A stretch of 64,000 nt of DNA from Providencia hangzhouensis. Its GTDB lineage: Bacteria; Pseudomonadota; Gammaproteobacteria; Enterobacterales; Enterobacteriaceae. A model generated the notes under the pieces. The model was not told the DNA's origin. It made no database searches and saw nothing but the letters and a program-made list of their open reading frames with translations. This document shows, piece by piece, positions 44,402-54,361 of this stretch. The translations under genes were made by a program, and so were the position numbers. Numbering within the stretch: the first letter of the stretch is position 1; the number at the start of each line of letters is the position of its first letter. The stretch is taken from positions 4,154,001 through 4,218,000 of the forward strand of contig NZ_CP135052.1 in assembly GCF_029193595.2 (NCBI RefSeq), in the 5' to 3' direction.

Positions 44402-45769
44402 ATGCTCAACAGTTTATTAATTGTTCTATTATTATGTGCAATTAGCGCATTCTTTTCTTTGTCAGAAATTTCTCTGGCAGCTTCCCGCCGCATTAAACTT
44501 AAACTTATGGCCGACGAAGGCAACATTAATGCGGCTCGCGTGCTTAAATTACAAGAAATGCCGGGAATGTTTTTTACCGTCGTTCAAATTGGTTTAAATG
44601 CCGTTGCTATCCTTGCCGGTATTGTGGGGGAATCTGCTTTTTCTCCAGCTTTGTACGATATCTTTATTCAATTTTTATCCCCAAGCTGGGCTCAACAAGT
44701 TTCATCAATCCTGTCATTCACCATTGTGACAAGCTTGTTTATTTTAGTGGCTGATTTAACGCCTAAGCGCATTGGTATGGTAAAACCTGAAGCCATTGCA
44801 ATTCGTATTGTGAATCCGATGCGCTTCTGTTTAGTGGTACTGAGCCCATTCGTCTGGTTTTTTAATGGCCTTGCGAACCTGTTTTTTAAATTATTCAAAT
44901 TACCTACATCACGCAATGAAGATATCACTTCTGATGATATTTTTGCGGTCGTTGAAGCAGGTGCTGTAGCGGGTGTGTTACGTAAACAAGAACACGAATT
45001 AATTGAGAACGTGTTTGAGCTGGAATCACGTACTGTACCATCAGCGATGACTCCGCGTGAAAGTATCATTTATTTTGACAAAGACGAGTCAGAAGAAAGC
45101 ATCAAACATAAAATTTCAACCCAGCCACATTCTAAGTTTCTAGTATGTGCAGGGGGTATTGACCATGTTATTGGTTATGTTGATTCGAAAGAATTACTTA
45201 ACCGTGTACTCAATGGGCAGAGCTTAAGTTTAAAAGATGGTGTTCACATTAGAAATACGCTCATGATCCCTGACACCCTCTCATTATCAGATACCTTAGA
45301 AGCATTTAAAACAAACGCCGTCGATTTTGCTGTGATTCTCAACGAATATGCATTAGTCATGGGTATCATTACCATCAATGATGTAATGATCACTCTAATG
45401 GGGGACTTAATTGGTCCAGGGCAAGAAGAGCAAATCGTAGTACGTGATGAGAATTCTTGGTTAGTTGAAGGCGGAACGCCAATTGAAGATGTGATGCGCA
45501 TTTTAGATATTGATGATTTCCCTGACTTTAGCAACTATGAAACCATCGCAGGGTTTATGATGTACCGGTTAAGAAGAATGCCGAAACGGACAGATTATGT
45601 GAAATATGCGGGCTATAAATTTGAAGTCGTCGATATTGATAATTACAAAATTGACCAATTACTCGTAACTCGCCTGACTACAGCGCCATCACCTGTCGTT
45701 GTACAACCCGGAAAAAATACTATTGAAACGGCTGGCGCAAGACAACAAACAAAAGATACAGGACATTAA
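44402..45769 (+). CDS. paeA: CNNM/CBS transporter-like protein PaeA (YtfL)
   Basis: 455 aa. An N-terminal CNNM/DUF21 membrane domain with about four hydrophobic segments (FFSLSEISLAASRRIKLKLM, FFTVVQIGLNAVAILAGIVG) is followed by two CBS motifs (SRTVPSAMTPRESIIYFD, IRNTLMIPDTLSLSDTLEAF) and a CorC/HlyC C-terminal domain. E. coli YtfL was renamed PaeA for its part in cadaverine and putrescine export. The order msrA-paeA-ytfK-ytfJ follows E. coli. Confidence 0.95.
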   Translation: MLNSLLIVLLLCAISAFFSLSEISLAASRRIKLKLMADEGNINAARVLKLQEMPGMFFTVVQIGLNAVAILAGIVGESAFSPALYDIFIQFLSPSWAQQVSSILSFTIVTSLFILVADLTPKRIGMVKPEAIAIRIVNPMRFCLVVLSPFVWFFNGLANLFFKLFKLPTSRNEDITSDDIFAVVEAGAVAGVLRKQEHELIENVFELESRTVPSAMTPRESIIYFDKDESEESIKHKISTQPHSKFLVCAGGIDHVIGYVDSKELLNRVLNGQSLSLKDGVHIRNTLMIPDTLSLSDTLEAFKTNAVDFAVILNEYALVMGIITINDVMITLMGDLIGPGQEEQIVVRDENSWLVEGGTPIEDVMRILDIDDFPDFSNYETIAGFMMYRLRRMPKRTDYVKYAGYKFEVVDIDNYKIDQLLVTRLTTAPSPVVVQPGKNTIETAGARQQTKDTGH

Positions 45770-45794
45770 TGCTTGATAGCGAAGCCGTTTCTTT

Positions 45795-45820
45795 CAATGC
45801 GCCACCTATGTGGCGCGTTG
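45795..45820. terminator. Convergent hairpin, paeA / ytfK
   Basis: CAATGCGCCAC-CTAT-GTGGCGCGTTG, an 11-bp stem between convergent genes. T-tracts are short. Confidence 0.65.
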
Positions 45821-45843
45821 TTAACCAAAAACTGCTGATTAAC

Positions 45844-46050
45844 CTACCCCAGTTCTGCCTGCAATAATGAAACCTGTTTATTGACCTCACTCATCACATT
45901 GTAATGGCGCTTATCACTGATTTTAGGTGGTAGAATTTTCCCATAGTTAAACTCAAATGCCCCAAAATCCTTAATATAGAGCCTGCCACGGAATAGCGTT
46001 TTGACGTAAAGAGCAATCTTAGATGGGTTATAACGGTTAAAAATTTTCAT
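45844..46050 (-). CDS. ytfK: Stringent-response modulator YtfK
   Basis: 68 aa, the same length as E. coli Ytf[21 protein letters not shown] and [18 protein letters not shown] are conserved. In E. coli YtfK binds SpoT and tilts it toward (p)ppGpp synthesis during phosphate or fatty-acid starvation. It is convergent with paeA and divergent from ytfJ. The 290 bp to ytfJ are AT-rich and hold the dyad CTCATCCGATGAG (46256-46268) and a TATAAA near 46274, but no other gene. Confidence 0.94.
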   Translation of the reverse strand: MKIFNRYNPSKIALYVKTLFRGRLYIKDFGAFEFNYGKILPPKISDKRHYNVMSEVNKQVSLLQAELG

Positions 46051-46340
46051 TAGAACTTTGCCTCCCCTTTGTTCTTACGATATTCAATAACTCATACCGT
46101 ACAATAATCATAGACAAGAAATTTTTATTTTGGTTCTAAAATTGCAGTTTTATTCAATTTACTGACATAACATGACACTGTAAATTAACTGTTAAAACCC
46201 CATAAACTTTGCTTTTATTCTAAATTTTAAAAAAATGTTAAATTACCTCTTGTAACTCATCCGATGAGCTATGCTATAAATAGTAGTCATCAGACAAACC
46301 ACTAGGCTCACATGGCAAAATAATCAATCAAGGGGCTTTT

Positions 46341-46901
46341 ATGATAAAAAATTATTTACTTTTAATATGCTTGCTTGGGGTATCTGCAGTAGCTTCTGCA
46401 GCAAATATTCAATTAAACCAATCTGTTCCTGCTGTTTCTGTCACTGACAAGGGTGAGCTTGTCATGAATAATGACGGGAAATTGGATTATCAACCGTGGA
46501 AAAGCCAACAGCTCGTTGGAAAGGTGCGTACTATCCAACACATTGCTGGCCGTTCTTCAGCAAAAGAACTCAATGCCCCCTTAGTTGAGGCTATCAAGCA
46601 AGCCAAGTTCCCTCATGATAGCTATCAAACAACAACAATCATTAATACCGATGATGCAATTTTCGGTACGGGTGTATTTGTGAAAAACAGCGTTGAAGAT
46701 AGCAAAAAAGAGTTTCCATATTCACAATTTATTGTTGATAGCGAAGGTACGGTGAAGAACGCATGGGGCTTGAAACCAGAAAGTTCAGCAATTATCGTAT
46801 TAGATAATCAAGGGAAAGTGTTGTTTTTCAAAGATGGTGAATTAAATACCCAAGAAATTCAAAAAGTCATTAGTTTGTTAGTCTCATCACTAAACCAATA
46901 A
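46341..46901 (+). CDS. ytfJ: YtfJ-family periplasmic protein
   Basis: 186 aa. The signal peptide is cleaved near VASAA (residue about 20). The mature part has a thioredoxin-like outline: GKVRTIQHIAGRSSAKELNA, then IINTDDAIFGTGVFVKNSVE and AIIVLDNQGKVLFFKDGEL. No Cys-x-x-Cys is present, so redox activity is doubtful. AGGGG precedes the ATG. Function is unknown. In E. coli cysQ follows directly; here about 5.7 kb intervene. Confidence 0.92.
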   Translation: MIKNYLLLICLLGVSAVASAANIQLNQSVPAVSVTDKGELVMNNDGKLDYQPWKSQQLVGKVRTIQHIAGRSSAKELNAPLVEAIKQAKFPHDSYQTTTIINTDDAIFGTGVFVKNSVEDSKKEFPYSQFIVDSEGTVKNAWGLKPESSAIIVLDNQGKVLFFKDGELNTQEIQKVISLLVSSLNQ

Positions 46902-46931
46902 CGTCTACCTTTTGCAGTTACTAAGTTAGTA

Positions 46932-46964
46932 TGTAGTGTGCGCAATTCGCACACTACAATTTCT
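46932..46964 (+). terminator. ytfJ terminator-like hairpin
   Basis: TGTAGTGTGCG-CAATT-CGCACACTACA, a perfect 11-bp stem followed by ATTTCT, 30 bp after ytfJ. Confidence 0.65.
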
Positions 46965-47095
46965 CACACGCGACAGGTAGTTAGCCCTATCTCACTTGAG
47001 TTAAAAATAGTGAGTTATGCTAAAATGCCCTTACATTAAATATGCATAATTATGATTATTATTTTAATAAACAATCATAATTAATGCGCTTATTA

Positions 47096-48460
47096 TCACG
47101 TTTTAGTTTCATTCCAATACACTTTGGCACAAAAGCCCCCATTAACGCCATGAGTAAAAATAACTTGTAAATGATGCAATTGCGCAATCCGTTTAACAAT
47201 AGAGAGCCCTAAGCCACTCCCAGTTTTTTCTTGTCCCGGCGGACGATAGAAGCGCTCACCTAACCGCCGTAAAACTTCAGGTGTCACGCCATTACCATCA
47301 TCTTGAATTTCAAGGTGATCAGCATACAAAATAATCTCCACTCGCCCCTCTATTTTTCCATAACGGATTGCATTATTGAGCAAATTTCTCAGCAACGCAT
47401 TGAGTAGTAATGGCTGACCTTGAAAATCAGGGGGGCTAGCAACTAAAGTATTTATTATCGTTGTTTGCTGCTCTTTAGCTTCCGGCTCTACATCTTTTAT
47501 CGCCGCTTCAATTAACTCAGGCCAAGATACAACTGTAATATCATCAAGTTGCGTGGATGACTCTAACCGAGACAACATCAGTAGTTGGTCAACAAGCCTT
47601 GTCGCCCTATCAATACCTTCCGATAAATTAGCCACTGCATGGTTACGGATATCTGCATCATTCCCTGCAATTTGCACCACTTCTGCCTGCACCCTTAATG
47701 CTGCAAGTGGGCTACGTAGTTCATGAGCCGCATCCGAGGTAAATTGTCGTTCACGAGCAAACATTTCATTAATACGGCCAAACAGTACATTCATAGAGTC
47801 AATAATAGGTCTTACTTCACTGGGAATTCGCGTCACTTGTACTGGGGTTAGTTCATCAGGTTTTCGGTGATATAACTGGTTTGCTACGTCCTTCAATGGG
47901 CGTAAAGCTCGTGTCAACAGCCATAAAAATAGTAATAACATGATTGGCAAAGCAATCAACCAAGGCATAAATTGTGCAACCATAATATCGGTTGCCATTT
48001 CTTGTCGGTATTCCCACTCTTGCCCTACTGCAATGATATATCGACCATCTTGAGATTTTAGCCACACAAAACGCCAAGGGTCGTCACTTCCTTGGATCAT
48101 CCCATCGCTAAACCCTTCTCGCTTAAATTGATAGACGATGTCTCTACCGTTATCACCGTCGTTTAATACCATTTCGCCGCCTGGTGTAAAAATAGCAAAT
48201 GCCAGTGCATCGTCATCTTGATGGCCACGGTTCTTTCGCAATAGTTTTTTGGTTTTAGTCAGTGAAGGCTGGCTCAATTCAAAGCCTGATGGTAAAACAG
48301 ATAACCGTTTAGCAAACGCCATTTGCTGGGTATCAAACAGCTCATTAATCGTTTTATAGCTTTGGTACCACGCTAACGAACTGGCGATCCCCCATGTCAG
48401 TAAAGCTAACAAGAGCAGCATTAAAGTGAGTTTCAGCCTAAGACTAAATGTCTTCATCAT
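47096..48460 (-). CDS. qseC: Sensor histidine kinase QseC
   Basis: 454 aa. Two TM helices (about 11-30 and 165-183) flank a periplasmic sensor. HAMP follows, then the H-box [13 protein letters not shown] with H246, N-box LLNNAIRYG and G-box [12 protein letters not shown]. coli QseC (449 aa) senses host catecholamines and autoinducer-3 and controls QseB. Its ATG overlaps the qseB stop by 4 bp. Confidence 0.94.
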   Translation of the reverse strand: MMKTFSLRLKLTLMLLLLALLTWGIASSLAWYQSYKTINELFDTQQMAFAKRLSVLPSGFELSQPSLTKTKKLLRKNRGHQDDDALAFAIFTPGGEMVLNDGDNGRDIVYQFKREGFSDGMIQGSDDPWRFVWLKSQDGRYIIAVGQEWEYRQEMATDIMVAQFMPWLIALPIMLLLFLWLLTRALRPLKDVANQLYHRKPDELTPVQVTRIPSEVRPIIDSMNVLFGRINEMFARERQFTSDAAHELRSPLAALRVQAEVVQIAGNDADIRNHAVANLSEGIDRATRLVDQLLMLSRLESSTQLDDITVVSWPELIEAAIKDVEPEAKEQQTTIINTLVASPPDFQGQPLLLNALLRNLLNNAIRYGKIEGRVEIILYADHLEIQDDGNGVTPEVLRRLGERFYRPPGQEKTGSGLGLSIVKRIAQLHHLQVIFTHGVNGGFCAKVYWNETKT

Positions 48461-49119
48461 TTATCATCACCTAATCGATAACCAACACCATGAATGGTTC
48501 GAATAAACTTATTGCCTAATTTACGCCTTAAATGATGGATATGTACCTCAACCGAGTTACTAGAGACCTCTTCATCCCAGTTATATAATTTTTCTTCAAT
48601 TAAAGGGCGAGAAAAAACTTTATTTGGGTTATGCATAAATAAAGAAAGTAAAGCAAACTCTTTCCCTTTTAGTTGTACAGGTTCACCTTGCTGTGTCACC
48701 GTCATTGCAACTGGATCCATTTCGACATCACCATGCGTAAGTTTAGAAGATAATTGCCCACTTCGGCGGCGGATCAACGCTTGCAAACGCGCCATGACTT
48801 CCATTAAAGCGAATGGTTTACAAAGATAATCATCAGCCCCTTGTTGAAGTCCTTGAACACGCTGATCCAAAGCATCCCGTGCCGTCAAAATCAAGACTGG
48901 CTCATCACGCCCCTCCTTACGCCAATGCTTCAAAATATCCATTCCATCAATATTTGGTAACGAAAGATCGAGTACAACAGCGTCATAAGGTGCATCAAAT
49001 AAAGCGAGTTGCCCCTGTTTACCATCCATAAACCAATCAATGGTAAATCCTAATTGGGTTAAGCCCACTTTTAAGCCATCACCAATTAACCGGTCATCTT
49101 CAATTAGTAGAATTCGCAT
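48457..49119 (-). CDS. qseB: OmpR-family response regulator QseB
   Basis: 220 aa. The receiver has EDD at 7-9 and phospho-acceptor D51 ([12 protein letters not shown]); the winged-helix effector ends [24 protein letters not shown]. It is the first gene of the qseBC operon and divergent from a ygiW-like gene, the arrangement known in E. coli and Salmonella. Direct repeats upstream fit autoregulation. Confidence 0.94.
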   Translation of the reverse strand: MRILLIEDDRLIGDGLKVGLTQLGFTIDWFMDGKQGQLALFDAPYDAVVLDLSLPNIDGMDILKHWRKEGRDEPVLILTARDALDQRVQGLQQGADDYLCKPFALMEVMARLQALIRRRSGQLSSKLTHGDVEMDPVAMTVTQQGEPVQLKGKEFALLSLFMHNPNKVFSRPLIEEKLYNWDEEVSSNSVEVHIHHLRRKLGNKFIRTIHGVGYRLGDDK

Positions 49120-49212
49120 AATCTACCCCCATATTAGAATATTATTATATTTATCCTATCAGCTATAATATGACTAGCTATTATTGGCAAAATTAAAAAT
49201 ATAATTCGTTAG

Positions 49213-49237
49213 TTAAGTTTCTTAAGATCCTGTTAAG
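49213..49237. promoter_or_regulatory. QseB/PmrA-type direct-repeat box in the qseB-ygiW region
   Basis: TTAAG occurs three times in the same orientation at 49213, 49222 and 49233. The last two, CTTAAG-ATCCT-GTTAAG, match the CTTAA-N5-CTTAA pattern known for QseB and PmrA, at about one helical turn (11 bp). It lies between the divergent starts and could serve either gene. Confidence 0.5.
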
Positions 49238-49295
49238 ATTTACTTGGTTTAATACCCTCCATACAAACAAGTTTACATCCAATTTGGAGATACCG

Positions 49296-49703
49296 ATGAT
49301 GAAAAAATTACCTGTAATTGCTTTAGTTGCTGCACTCGCGAGTGCACCTGTTTTCGCTGCAAATGGCGGGTTTGACGGCCCTGGCGCTGCCACAAATACA
49401 ACAGCCCAAACCTCTCCAACCGGTGGTTTCATCGGCCCAAATAGTGGGGAAATGACTGTCGCAAAAGCACTTGATATGTCAGATGACAGCTGGGTTATTT
49501 TACGTGGGAATATCGTCAAACAACTTGACCATAAACATTATGAATTCACCGATGGTACTGGCACTATTAATTTAGAAATCAGCGAAAAGCGTTGGAATGG
49601 CATAAATGTAACGCCAAAAGATAAAGTTGAAATTCGCGGTAAAATTGATAAAGACTGGAATTCAAGAGAAGTCGAAGTTAAACAAATCCAAATAATTAAA
49701 TAA
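49296..49703 (+). CDS. ygiW: YgiW/YdeI-family BOF (OB-fold) stress-tolerance protein
   Basis: 135 aa. The signal peptide MMKKLPVIALVAALASAPVF ends near FAA. The mature protein has the BOF signature GGFIGPNSG ... VAKALDMSDDSWVILRGNIV and GTGTINLEISEKRWNG. Family members (VisP in Salmonella) are periplasmic OB-fold proteins for peptide and envelope stress tolerance. GGAG precedes ATG 49296; an in-frame TTG (49284) is rejected. Divergent location beside qseBC matches E. coli ygiW. Confidence 0.92.
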   Translation: MMKKLPVIALVAALASAPVFAANGGFDGPGAATNTTAQTSPTGGFIGPNSGEMTVAKALDMSDDSWVILRGNIVKQLDHKHYEFTDGTGTINLEISEKRWNGINVTPKDKVEIRGKIDKDWNSREVEVKQIQIIK

Positions 49704-49817
49704 CCCGCAAGTTTACAATGGGATCTGCTCTAAAGCAGGTCCCATCTAAATCCTATTTCATACAGAAATTAACAGTGCTAAATTAACAAAATTATTTTTG
49801 CTTACTAAGGCTGCTTA

Positions 49818-50408
49818 ATGACTGTAAAACTCCCTAACATACGGAATATTCGTGAGAAACTGCTTTCAGATAATTGGTATATTTTAAAAAAATATACTTA
49901 TGAGTTACAACGTCGAGATGGTAGTTGGCAACAACAAGAGCGCGAAGTCTATGATAGAGGCAATGGTGCCGTTATTTTGTTATATAACAAAATAAAAAAT
50001 AGCATTATTTTAATTCGTCAATTTCGTATGCCTGTTTATGTTAATGGCTATTCTGATTTTCTGATCGAAGCCGCCGCTGGTTTACTAGAAAATGTCTCAC
50101 CAGAAGCTCGTATTATTGCTGAAGCAGAAGAAGAAACGGGTTTTAAAGTCGATAAAATTCAAAAAGTTTTTGAAGCCTTTATGAGCCCTGGTTCAGTCAC
50201 CGAAAAACTCCACTTTTACATTGCTGAATATAGCGATAATAATCGTCGTAACGCAGGTGGTGGGCTTGAAGAAGAAGGGGAAGATATTGAAGTTTTAGAG
50301 TGGCCCTTCCCTAAAGCCGTTGATGCGATAAGAACGGGAGAAATAGTTGATGGTAAAACCATTATGCTAATCCAATATCTCGCCCTAAACTCTATTCTAA
50401 AAAGCTGA
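49818..50408 (+). CDS. nudK: GDP-mannose pyrophosphatase NudK (Nudix)
   Basis: 196 aa (E. coli 191). The Nudix box [20 protein letters not shown] continues TGF, retaining the metal-binding EExG core with some drift at the first Glu and the Arg. [16 protein letters not shown] and [20 protein letters not shown] are NudK-specific. It hydrolyses GDP-mannose to GMP and mannose-1-P. It lies 114 bp after the BOF gene; probably an independent unit. Confidence 0.93.
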   Translation: MTVKLPNIRNIREKLLSDNWYILKKYTYELQRRDGSWQQQEREVYDRGNGAVILLYNKIKNSIILIRQFRMPVYVNGYSDFLIEAAAGLLENVSPEARIIAEAEEETGFKVDKIQKVFEAFMSPGSVTEKLHFYIAEYSDNNRRNAGGGLEEEGEDIEVLEWPFPKAVDAIRTGEIVDGKTIMLIQYLALNSILKS

Positions 50409-50420
50409 TCCTATACTTAT

Positions 50421-50465
50421 AGCTCATAATGATAAAATAAGTCATCGTGAGCTCTCCTATTTTTT
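50421..50465 (+). terminator. nudK terminator
   Basis: AGCTCATAATGA (50421-50432) pairs with TCATCGTGAGCT (50442-50453), 10 of 12 pairs, followed by CTCCTATTTTTT. The remaining intergenic DNA up to 50721 is very AT-rich, with no other feature recognised. Confidence 0.6.
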
Positions 50466-50721
50466 ATCAGTCATTAAACGAACGATAAAAATAAAACAAA
50501 TCATAAAAAGACAATCAACTTTTATTATTTTGTTGTTTAATTAAAAAATAAAATCATAAAGCCAAGATAAAACATATTTAGCTTTGACCTACTCGCTAAA
50601 AAACTTTAAATTCAAATAATATTAATTTTATATATCATCATTTTAAGAGTCTTATTTTTGCATCTAATGAATATCAAATAATTGTTATACATTACAGTCG
50701 GTGATTAAGGAGCTAAATAAA

Positions 50722-51111
50722 ATGATACGCTGCGTTCGTATGTGGACAGGAGAAGATGGAAATTCTCTATTTGAAGAGGGCACTCTTGAGCTCAATAATA
50801 TAGCAGGAGGCGATAACCAAACCCCTACCATTGCAGTCAACGAGCTTACCTTTCGTGAAACAGTTTCTGGCGGCTCTTTTGATTGGCATCAAGACCCAGT
50901 TCCTCGCTATGTCATTACACTTTCAGGCACTTTAGAATTCGAAACCAAAGATGGTTCTAAATTTATCATCAACCCAGGTGATATTTTACTTGCGCAAGAT
51001 AATACAGGAACAGGCCATAAATGGCGGCTTATTGGTGATGAGCCTTGGCGTCGTGCTTATGTTGTCTATCAAGAAGGCACCGATCTTTGCTTCACTCCAA
51101 CAAAAAAATAG
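50722..51111 (+). CDS. Small cupin-fold protein upstream of mqo
   Basis: 129 aa single cupin domain. FDWHQDPVPRYVITLSGTLE fits cupin motif 1, with one His rather than HxH; FIINPGDILLAQDN and GTGHKW fit motif 2. AAGGAG before ATG 50722 sets the start over GTG 50701. The gap to mqo is 8 bp, so the two are almost surely co-translated. No catalytic family could be assigned; it may sense or bind a small acid linked to malate use. Confidence 0.75.
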   Translation: MIRCVRMWTGEDGNSLFEEGTLELNNIAGGDNQTPTIAVNELTFRETVSGGSFDWHQDPVPRYVITLSGTLEFETKDGSKFIINPGDILLAQDNTGTGHKWRLIGDEPWRRAYVVYQEGTDLCFTPTKK

Positions 51112-51119
51112 GGGGCATC

Positions 51120-52613
51120 ATGAGCAAACCCATTGCTGAGAATGTCGATATTGCTCTCATAGGTGCAGGGATCATGAGTGCAACGCTTGGTACATTTCTC
51201 AAAGAACTTGAACCTTCACTGACGATCGCCGTTTTTGAAAGGCTAAACGACTGTGCCCAAGAAAGTTCCCACCCGTGGAACAATGCGGGAACAGGGCATG
51301 CCGCTAACTGTGAGATGAACTATACACCACCAAATCCAGATGGTACGGTGGACATCAGTAAAGCCCTTGAAGTCAATACTGAATTCGATCTCTCTCGTCA
51401 GCTTTGGTCTTATCTGGTCACCAAAGGCAAAATTAAAGACCCACGTGACTTTATTCACCCATGCCCACACATGAGCTTTGTTTGGGGTGAAGACAATGTA
51501 AAATTCTTGAAACAACGCTACCAACAGATGTCTGCTCACCACTGTTACCACAACATGGAATACAGTGATGATCCAAAGCAGATCAACGAGTGGGCACCTC
51601 TGATCATGGAAGGCCGAGACCCTAAAGAAGCGATTGCGGTTACCCGTGTTAATACCGGTGCTGATGTCGATTACGGTGCGCTAACGCATTTATTAATCGC
51701 ACAATTAAGCGAACAGCCCGGTTTTTCAATTCACTATAAACATGAAGTCATCGATGTTAAAAAAACCGCCGATGGCAGATGGAATATTGAAGTTAAAAAC
51801 CTACTCACGCACGAGAAAACAATGACTTCCGCGAAGTTTGTGTTTGTTGGTGCAGGCGGTAGAGCAATCGAATTACTACAGAAATCAGGGATCCCTGAAG
51901 GAAAAGGGTATGGTGGATTCCCCGTCAGTGGTATCTGGCTGCGTTGTGATAACGAAGAAATTGCCTCTCGCCACCATGCAAAAGTCTATGGTAAAGCAGA
52001 CAAAGGCTCACCACCAATGTCTGTTCCACACTTGGACACTCGTATTATTGGTGGTAAACGTTCTCTATTATTCGGGCCTTATGCCGGTTTTTCGAGTAAA
52101 TTCCTTAAGCACGGCTCTTATTTAGACCTGTTTGAATCGGTTAAATTGAATAACATTGAACCAATGCTTGCGGTTGCGAAAGATAACTGGTCACTCGCAG
52201 AATACTTAGTGGGCCAAGTCCTGCAAACTTCTGCTCACCAATTTGCTATGCTGCAACAATTCTACCCAGAAGCACAGCATGAGGATTGGAAAGAGGTGGT
52301 TGCAGGGCAACGAGTACAAATTATTAAACCTGACCATGATAAAAAAGGGGTTTTAGAGTTTGGTACAGAACTGATTACTAGTGCGGATAAATCATTTACT
52401 GTATTGATGGGAGCATCTCCGGGGGCCTCCACAGCGGCATTTATTGCGCTAAACGTATTAAAAACGTGTTTTGATGAGCAACTCAAAGGCGATGGATGGG
52501 AAACACGTTTAAAAGACATCATTCCAACCTATGGGATTGACTTAAAAACGGATGCAAAAGCCTGTTTAGATATTCGTACAGCCACTGCCAAAGTGCTGCA
52601 ACTAGATAATTAG
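51120..52613 (+). CDS. mqo: Malate:quinone oxidoreductase
   Basis: 497 aa FAD enzyme that oxidises malate to oxaloacetate at the membrane, passing electrons to quinone. The FAD loop IALIGAGIMSATLG is at 11-24; HPWNNAGTGHAANCEMNYTP, PHMSFVWGEDN and MGASPGASTAAF are Mqo signatures. E. coli Mqo is longer (548 aa) with an extra lead and tail. The start at 51120 follows GGGGG, excluding a longer frame from 51045. It is paired with a cupin gene and followed by a bidirectional terminator. Related family members act on lactate, so the substrate is likely but not certain. Confidence 0.92.
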   Translation: MSKPIAENVDIALIGAGIMSATLGTFLKELEPSLTIAVFERLNDCAQESSHPWNNAGTGHAANCEMNYTPPNPDGTVDISKALEVNTEFDLSRQLWSYLVTKGKIKDPRDFIHPCPHMSFVWGEDNVKFLKQRYQQMSAHHCYHNMEYSDDPKQINEWAPLIMEGRDPKEAIAVTRVNTGADVDYGALTHLLIAQLSEQPGFSIHYKHEVIDVKKTADGRWNIEVKNLLTHEKTMTSAKFVFVGAGGRAIELLQKSGIPEGKGYGGFPVSGIWLRCDNEEIASRHHAKVYGKADKGSPPMSVPHLDTRIIGGKRSLLFGPYAGFSSKFLKHGSYLDLFESVKLNNIEPMLAVAKDNWSLAEYLVGQVLQTSAHQFAMLQQFYPEAQHEDWKEVVAGQRVQIIKPDHDKKGVLEFGTELITSADKSFTVLMGASPGASTAAFIALNVLKTCFDEQLKGDGWETRLKDIIPTYGIDLKTDAKACLDIRTATAKVLQLDN

Positions 52614-52622
52614 TTATTAATT

Positions 52623-52651
52623 AGGTTGGGAAATCACTTCCCAACCTTTAT
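52623..52651. terminator. Bidirectional terminator, mqo / cysQ
   Basis: AGGTTGGGAA-ATCAC-TTCCCAACCT between convergent genes; T-tract TTTATT on the right, AATTA on the left. Confidence 0.7.
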
Positions 52652-52657
52652 TGATGT

Positions 52658-53398
52658 TTAGAATAAAATCACCCGAAAACCTGGATTTAAGAAAGACTCT
52701 CGAGGTGTATAATCGAGCGTTTTTCCATGCCAATCAACGACTTTTGCCCCTGCACCAATGGCAACCGCATGTCCAGCTGCAGTGTCCCAAATATTTGTAG
52801 GCCCAAAACGTGGGTAAAGCTGTGCTTTTCCTTCCGCAACCAAACAAAATTTGAGTGAAGAACCAATTTCTACTGTCGTGTGTTCACCCATTTGTTTTAA
52901 ATAATCCATTAATTCATTGTCTTGATGGGAACGGCTGATAACAATGACTGGTGGCTTGGCATCATTCACATGAATAAGTTGCTTATGGCCACCCTCCTCC
53001 TTCCATGCCTGATTACCTTCAGCGTAGTACAGCAGCCCTTTCGCTGGGGCATATACTACCCCCATCGTTGGTACACCGTTCTCGATAAGGGCAATGTTAA
53101 CCGTAAAATCCCCATTACGATTAATAAATTCTTTCGTTCCATCCAATGGGTCAATCAACCAATAGCGTTGCCAATTCTGCCTGACTGGCCATTCAGGAGG
53201 ATCTTCTTCAGACAGTTGGGGGATATCAGGAGCAATACGAGCAAGGCCCGCGGTAATCACATTGTGGGCGGCAATATCAGCCTCTGTAACAGGCGAATTA
53301 TCACTTTTGTGTTCAACCTGTAAAGGTTCTTGCGCATTATAAGTTTCCATAATCGCATAACCCGCTTCTTGAGCTAATTCGCAAATTTGCTGTAGCAT
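52658..53398 (-). CDS. cysQ: 3'(2'),5'-bisphosphate nucleotidase CysQ
   Basis: 246 aa inositol-phosphatase fold enzyme that removes 3'-phosphate from PAP, a by-product of sulfate assimilation. Metal sites: EED at 64-66, DPLDGTKE at 83-90 and WDTAAGHAV. The start is ATG 53398 (GAGG 8 bp upstream), matching the E. coli N-terminus; a GTG three codons earlier is less likely. It is convergent with mqo. Confidence 0.97.
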   Translation of the reverse strand: MLQQICELAQEAGYAIMETYNAQEPLQVEHKSDNSPVTEADIAAHNVITAGLARIAPDIPQLSEEDPPEWPVRQNWQRYWLIDPLDGTKEFINRNGDFTVNIALIENGVPTMGVVYAPAKGLLYYAEGNQAWKEEGGHKQLIHVNDAKPPVIVISRSHQDNELMDYLKQMGEHTTVEIGSSLKFCLVAEGKAQLYPRFGPTNIWDTAAGHAVAIGAGAKVVDWHGKTLDYTPRESFLNPGFRVILF

Positions 53399-53522
53399 AT
53401 TATTCACCTCTCTGATGACCCTTTACTGCAAGAGTAGCAATTGTGTGAAATTAACGCCATAAAAAAAGCCCCAAAGTCCAAAGACAATGAAGCTTTTTAA
53501 CTGTGAACTGAACTAACAGAAA

Positions 53523-54143
53523 TTATAAAATTTCAAGTAATTCAACTTCAAATACTAATGTACTGAATGGCGGGATTGATGCACCTGCACCACGCTCACC
53601 ATAAGCTAATTGGTGAGGGATATATAATTCCCATTTAGAGCCGACTGGCATCAAGGTCAATGCTTCAATCCAACCTGGAATAACGCCGCTTACAGGAAAC
53701 TCTGCTGGCTGCCCACGCTGTACTGAGCTATCAAACACAGAGCCATCAATTAAACGCCCTGTATAGTGAACACGTACGCGGTCTGAGCGAGATGGGATAG
53801 CACCATCACCTTGGTTAATCACTGAAAATTGTAAGCCAGACTCAGTCGTTGAAACACCATCACGTTTTTGGTTTTCATCTAGGAATTTTTGGCCTTCTTC
53901 CGCTAATGCTGCCTGGCGGGATACACGAACAGCGTCGGCACGCTCATGCACTTCACGCAATGCTTTGTGCAGAGTTTCAACAGGTACCGATGGCATATTG
54001 CCTTCTAAAGCGTCAACGAGGCCTGCTAAAATTGCATTTGGCACTAAACCTTCTAGCCCTGACTCTAATAATTGCTGCCCAACTTGTAGACCTATGCCAT
54101 AACTCGCTTGAGCTTCTACCGAATCGAAATTTTGGTTTGCCAT
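53523..54143 (-). CDS. fklB: FKBP-type peptidyl-prolyl isomerase FklB (FKBP22)
   Basis: 206 aa, same as E. coli. The N-terminal dimerisation domain ([20 protein letters not shown]) is followed by an FKBP domain ([39 protein letters not shown]). The start is MANQNFDS at 54143; the frame runs to 54248 but the extra residues are not family sequence. A weak hairpin follows at about 53463-53500. It is divergent from oapA. Confidence 0.96.
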   Translation of the reverse strand: MANQNFDSVEAQASYGIGLQVGQQLLESGLEGLVPNAILAGLVDALEGNMPSVPVETLHKALREVHERADAVRVSRQAALAEEGQKFLDENQKRDGVSTTESGLQFSVINQGDGAIPSRSDRVRVHYTGRLIDGSVFDSSVQRGQPAEFPVSGVIPGWIEALTLMPVGSKWELYIPHQLAYGERGAGASIPPFSTLVFEVELLEIL

Positions 54144-54361
54144 GAAAATACCCATATGATTTTGAGAAAATCCAAGAATAGCAGCCCCATCCTTATGGGT
54201 AAACCCAAACAATGAATCTAAAGAATAAAACTGATTGATTCCCGACAAATTTATTCAGTGTTCTCTGAAAAATTCAGCCCAACGCTAAAAAAGCCTAAAA
54301 AGGGTGCTAGTATGCGTATTAATACGGTCTAATTTACTCATTGCCTCATCAAGGAGGAGTG

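Noticed and set aside
46341..46901. YtfJ considered as a thiol-disulfide oxidoreductase
   Set aside because: The fold outline is thioredoxin-like, but no Cys-x-x-Cys pair is present.
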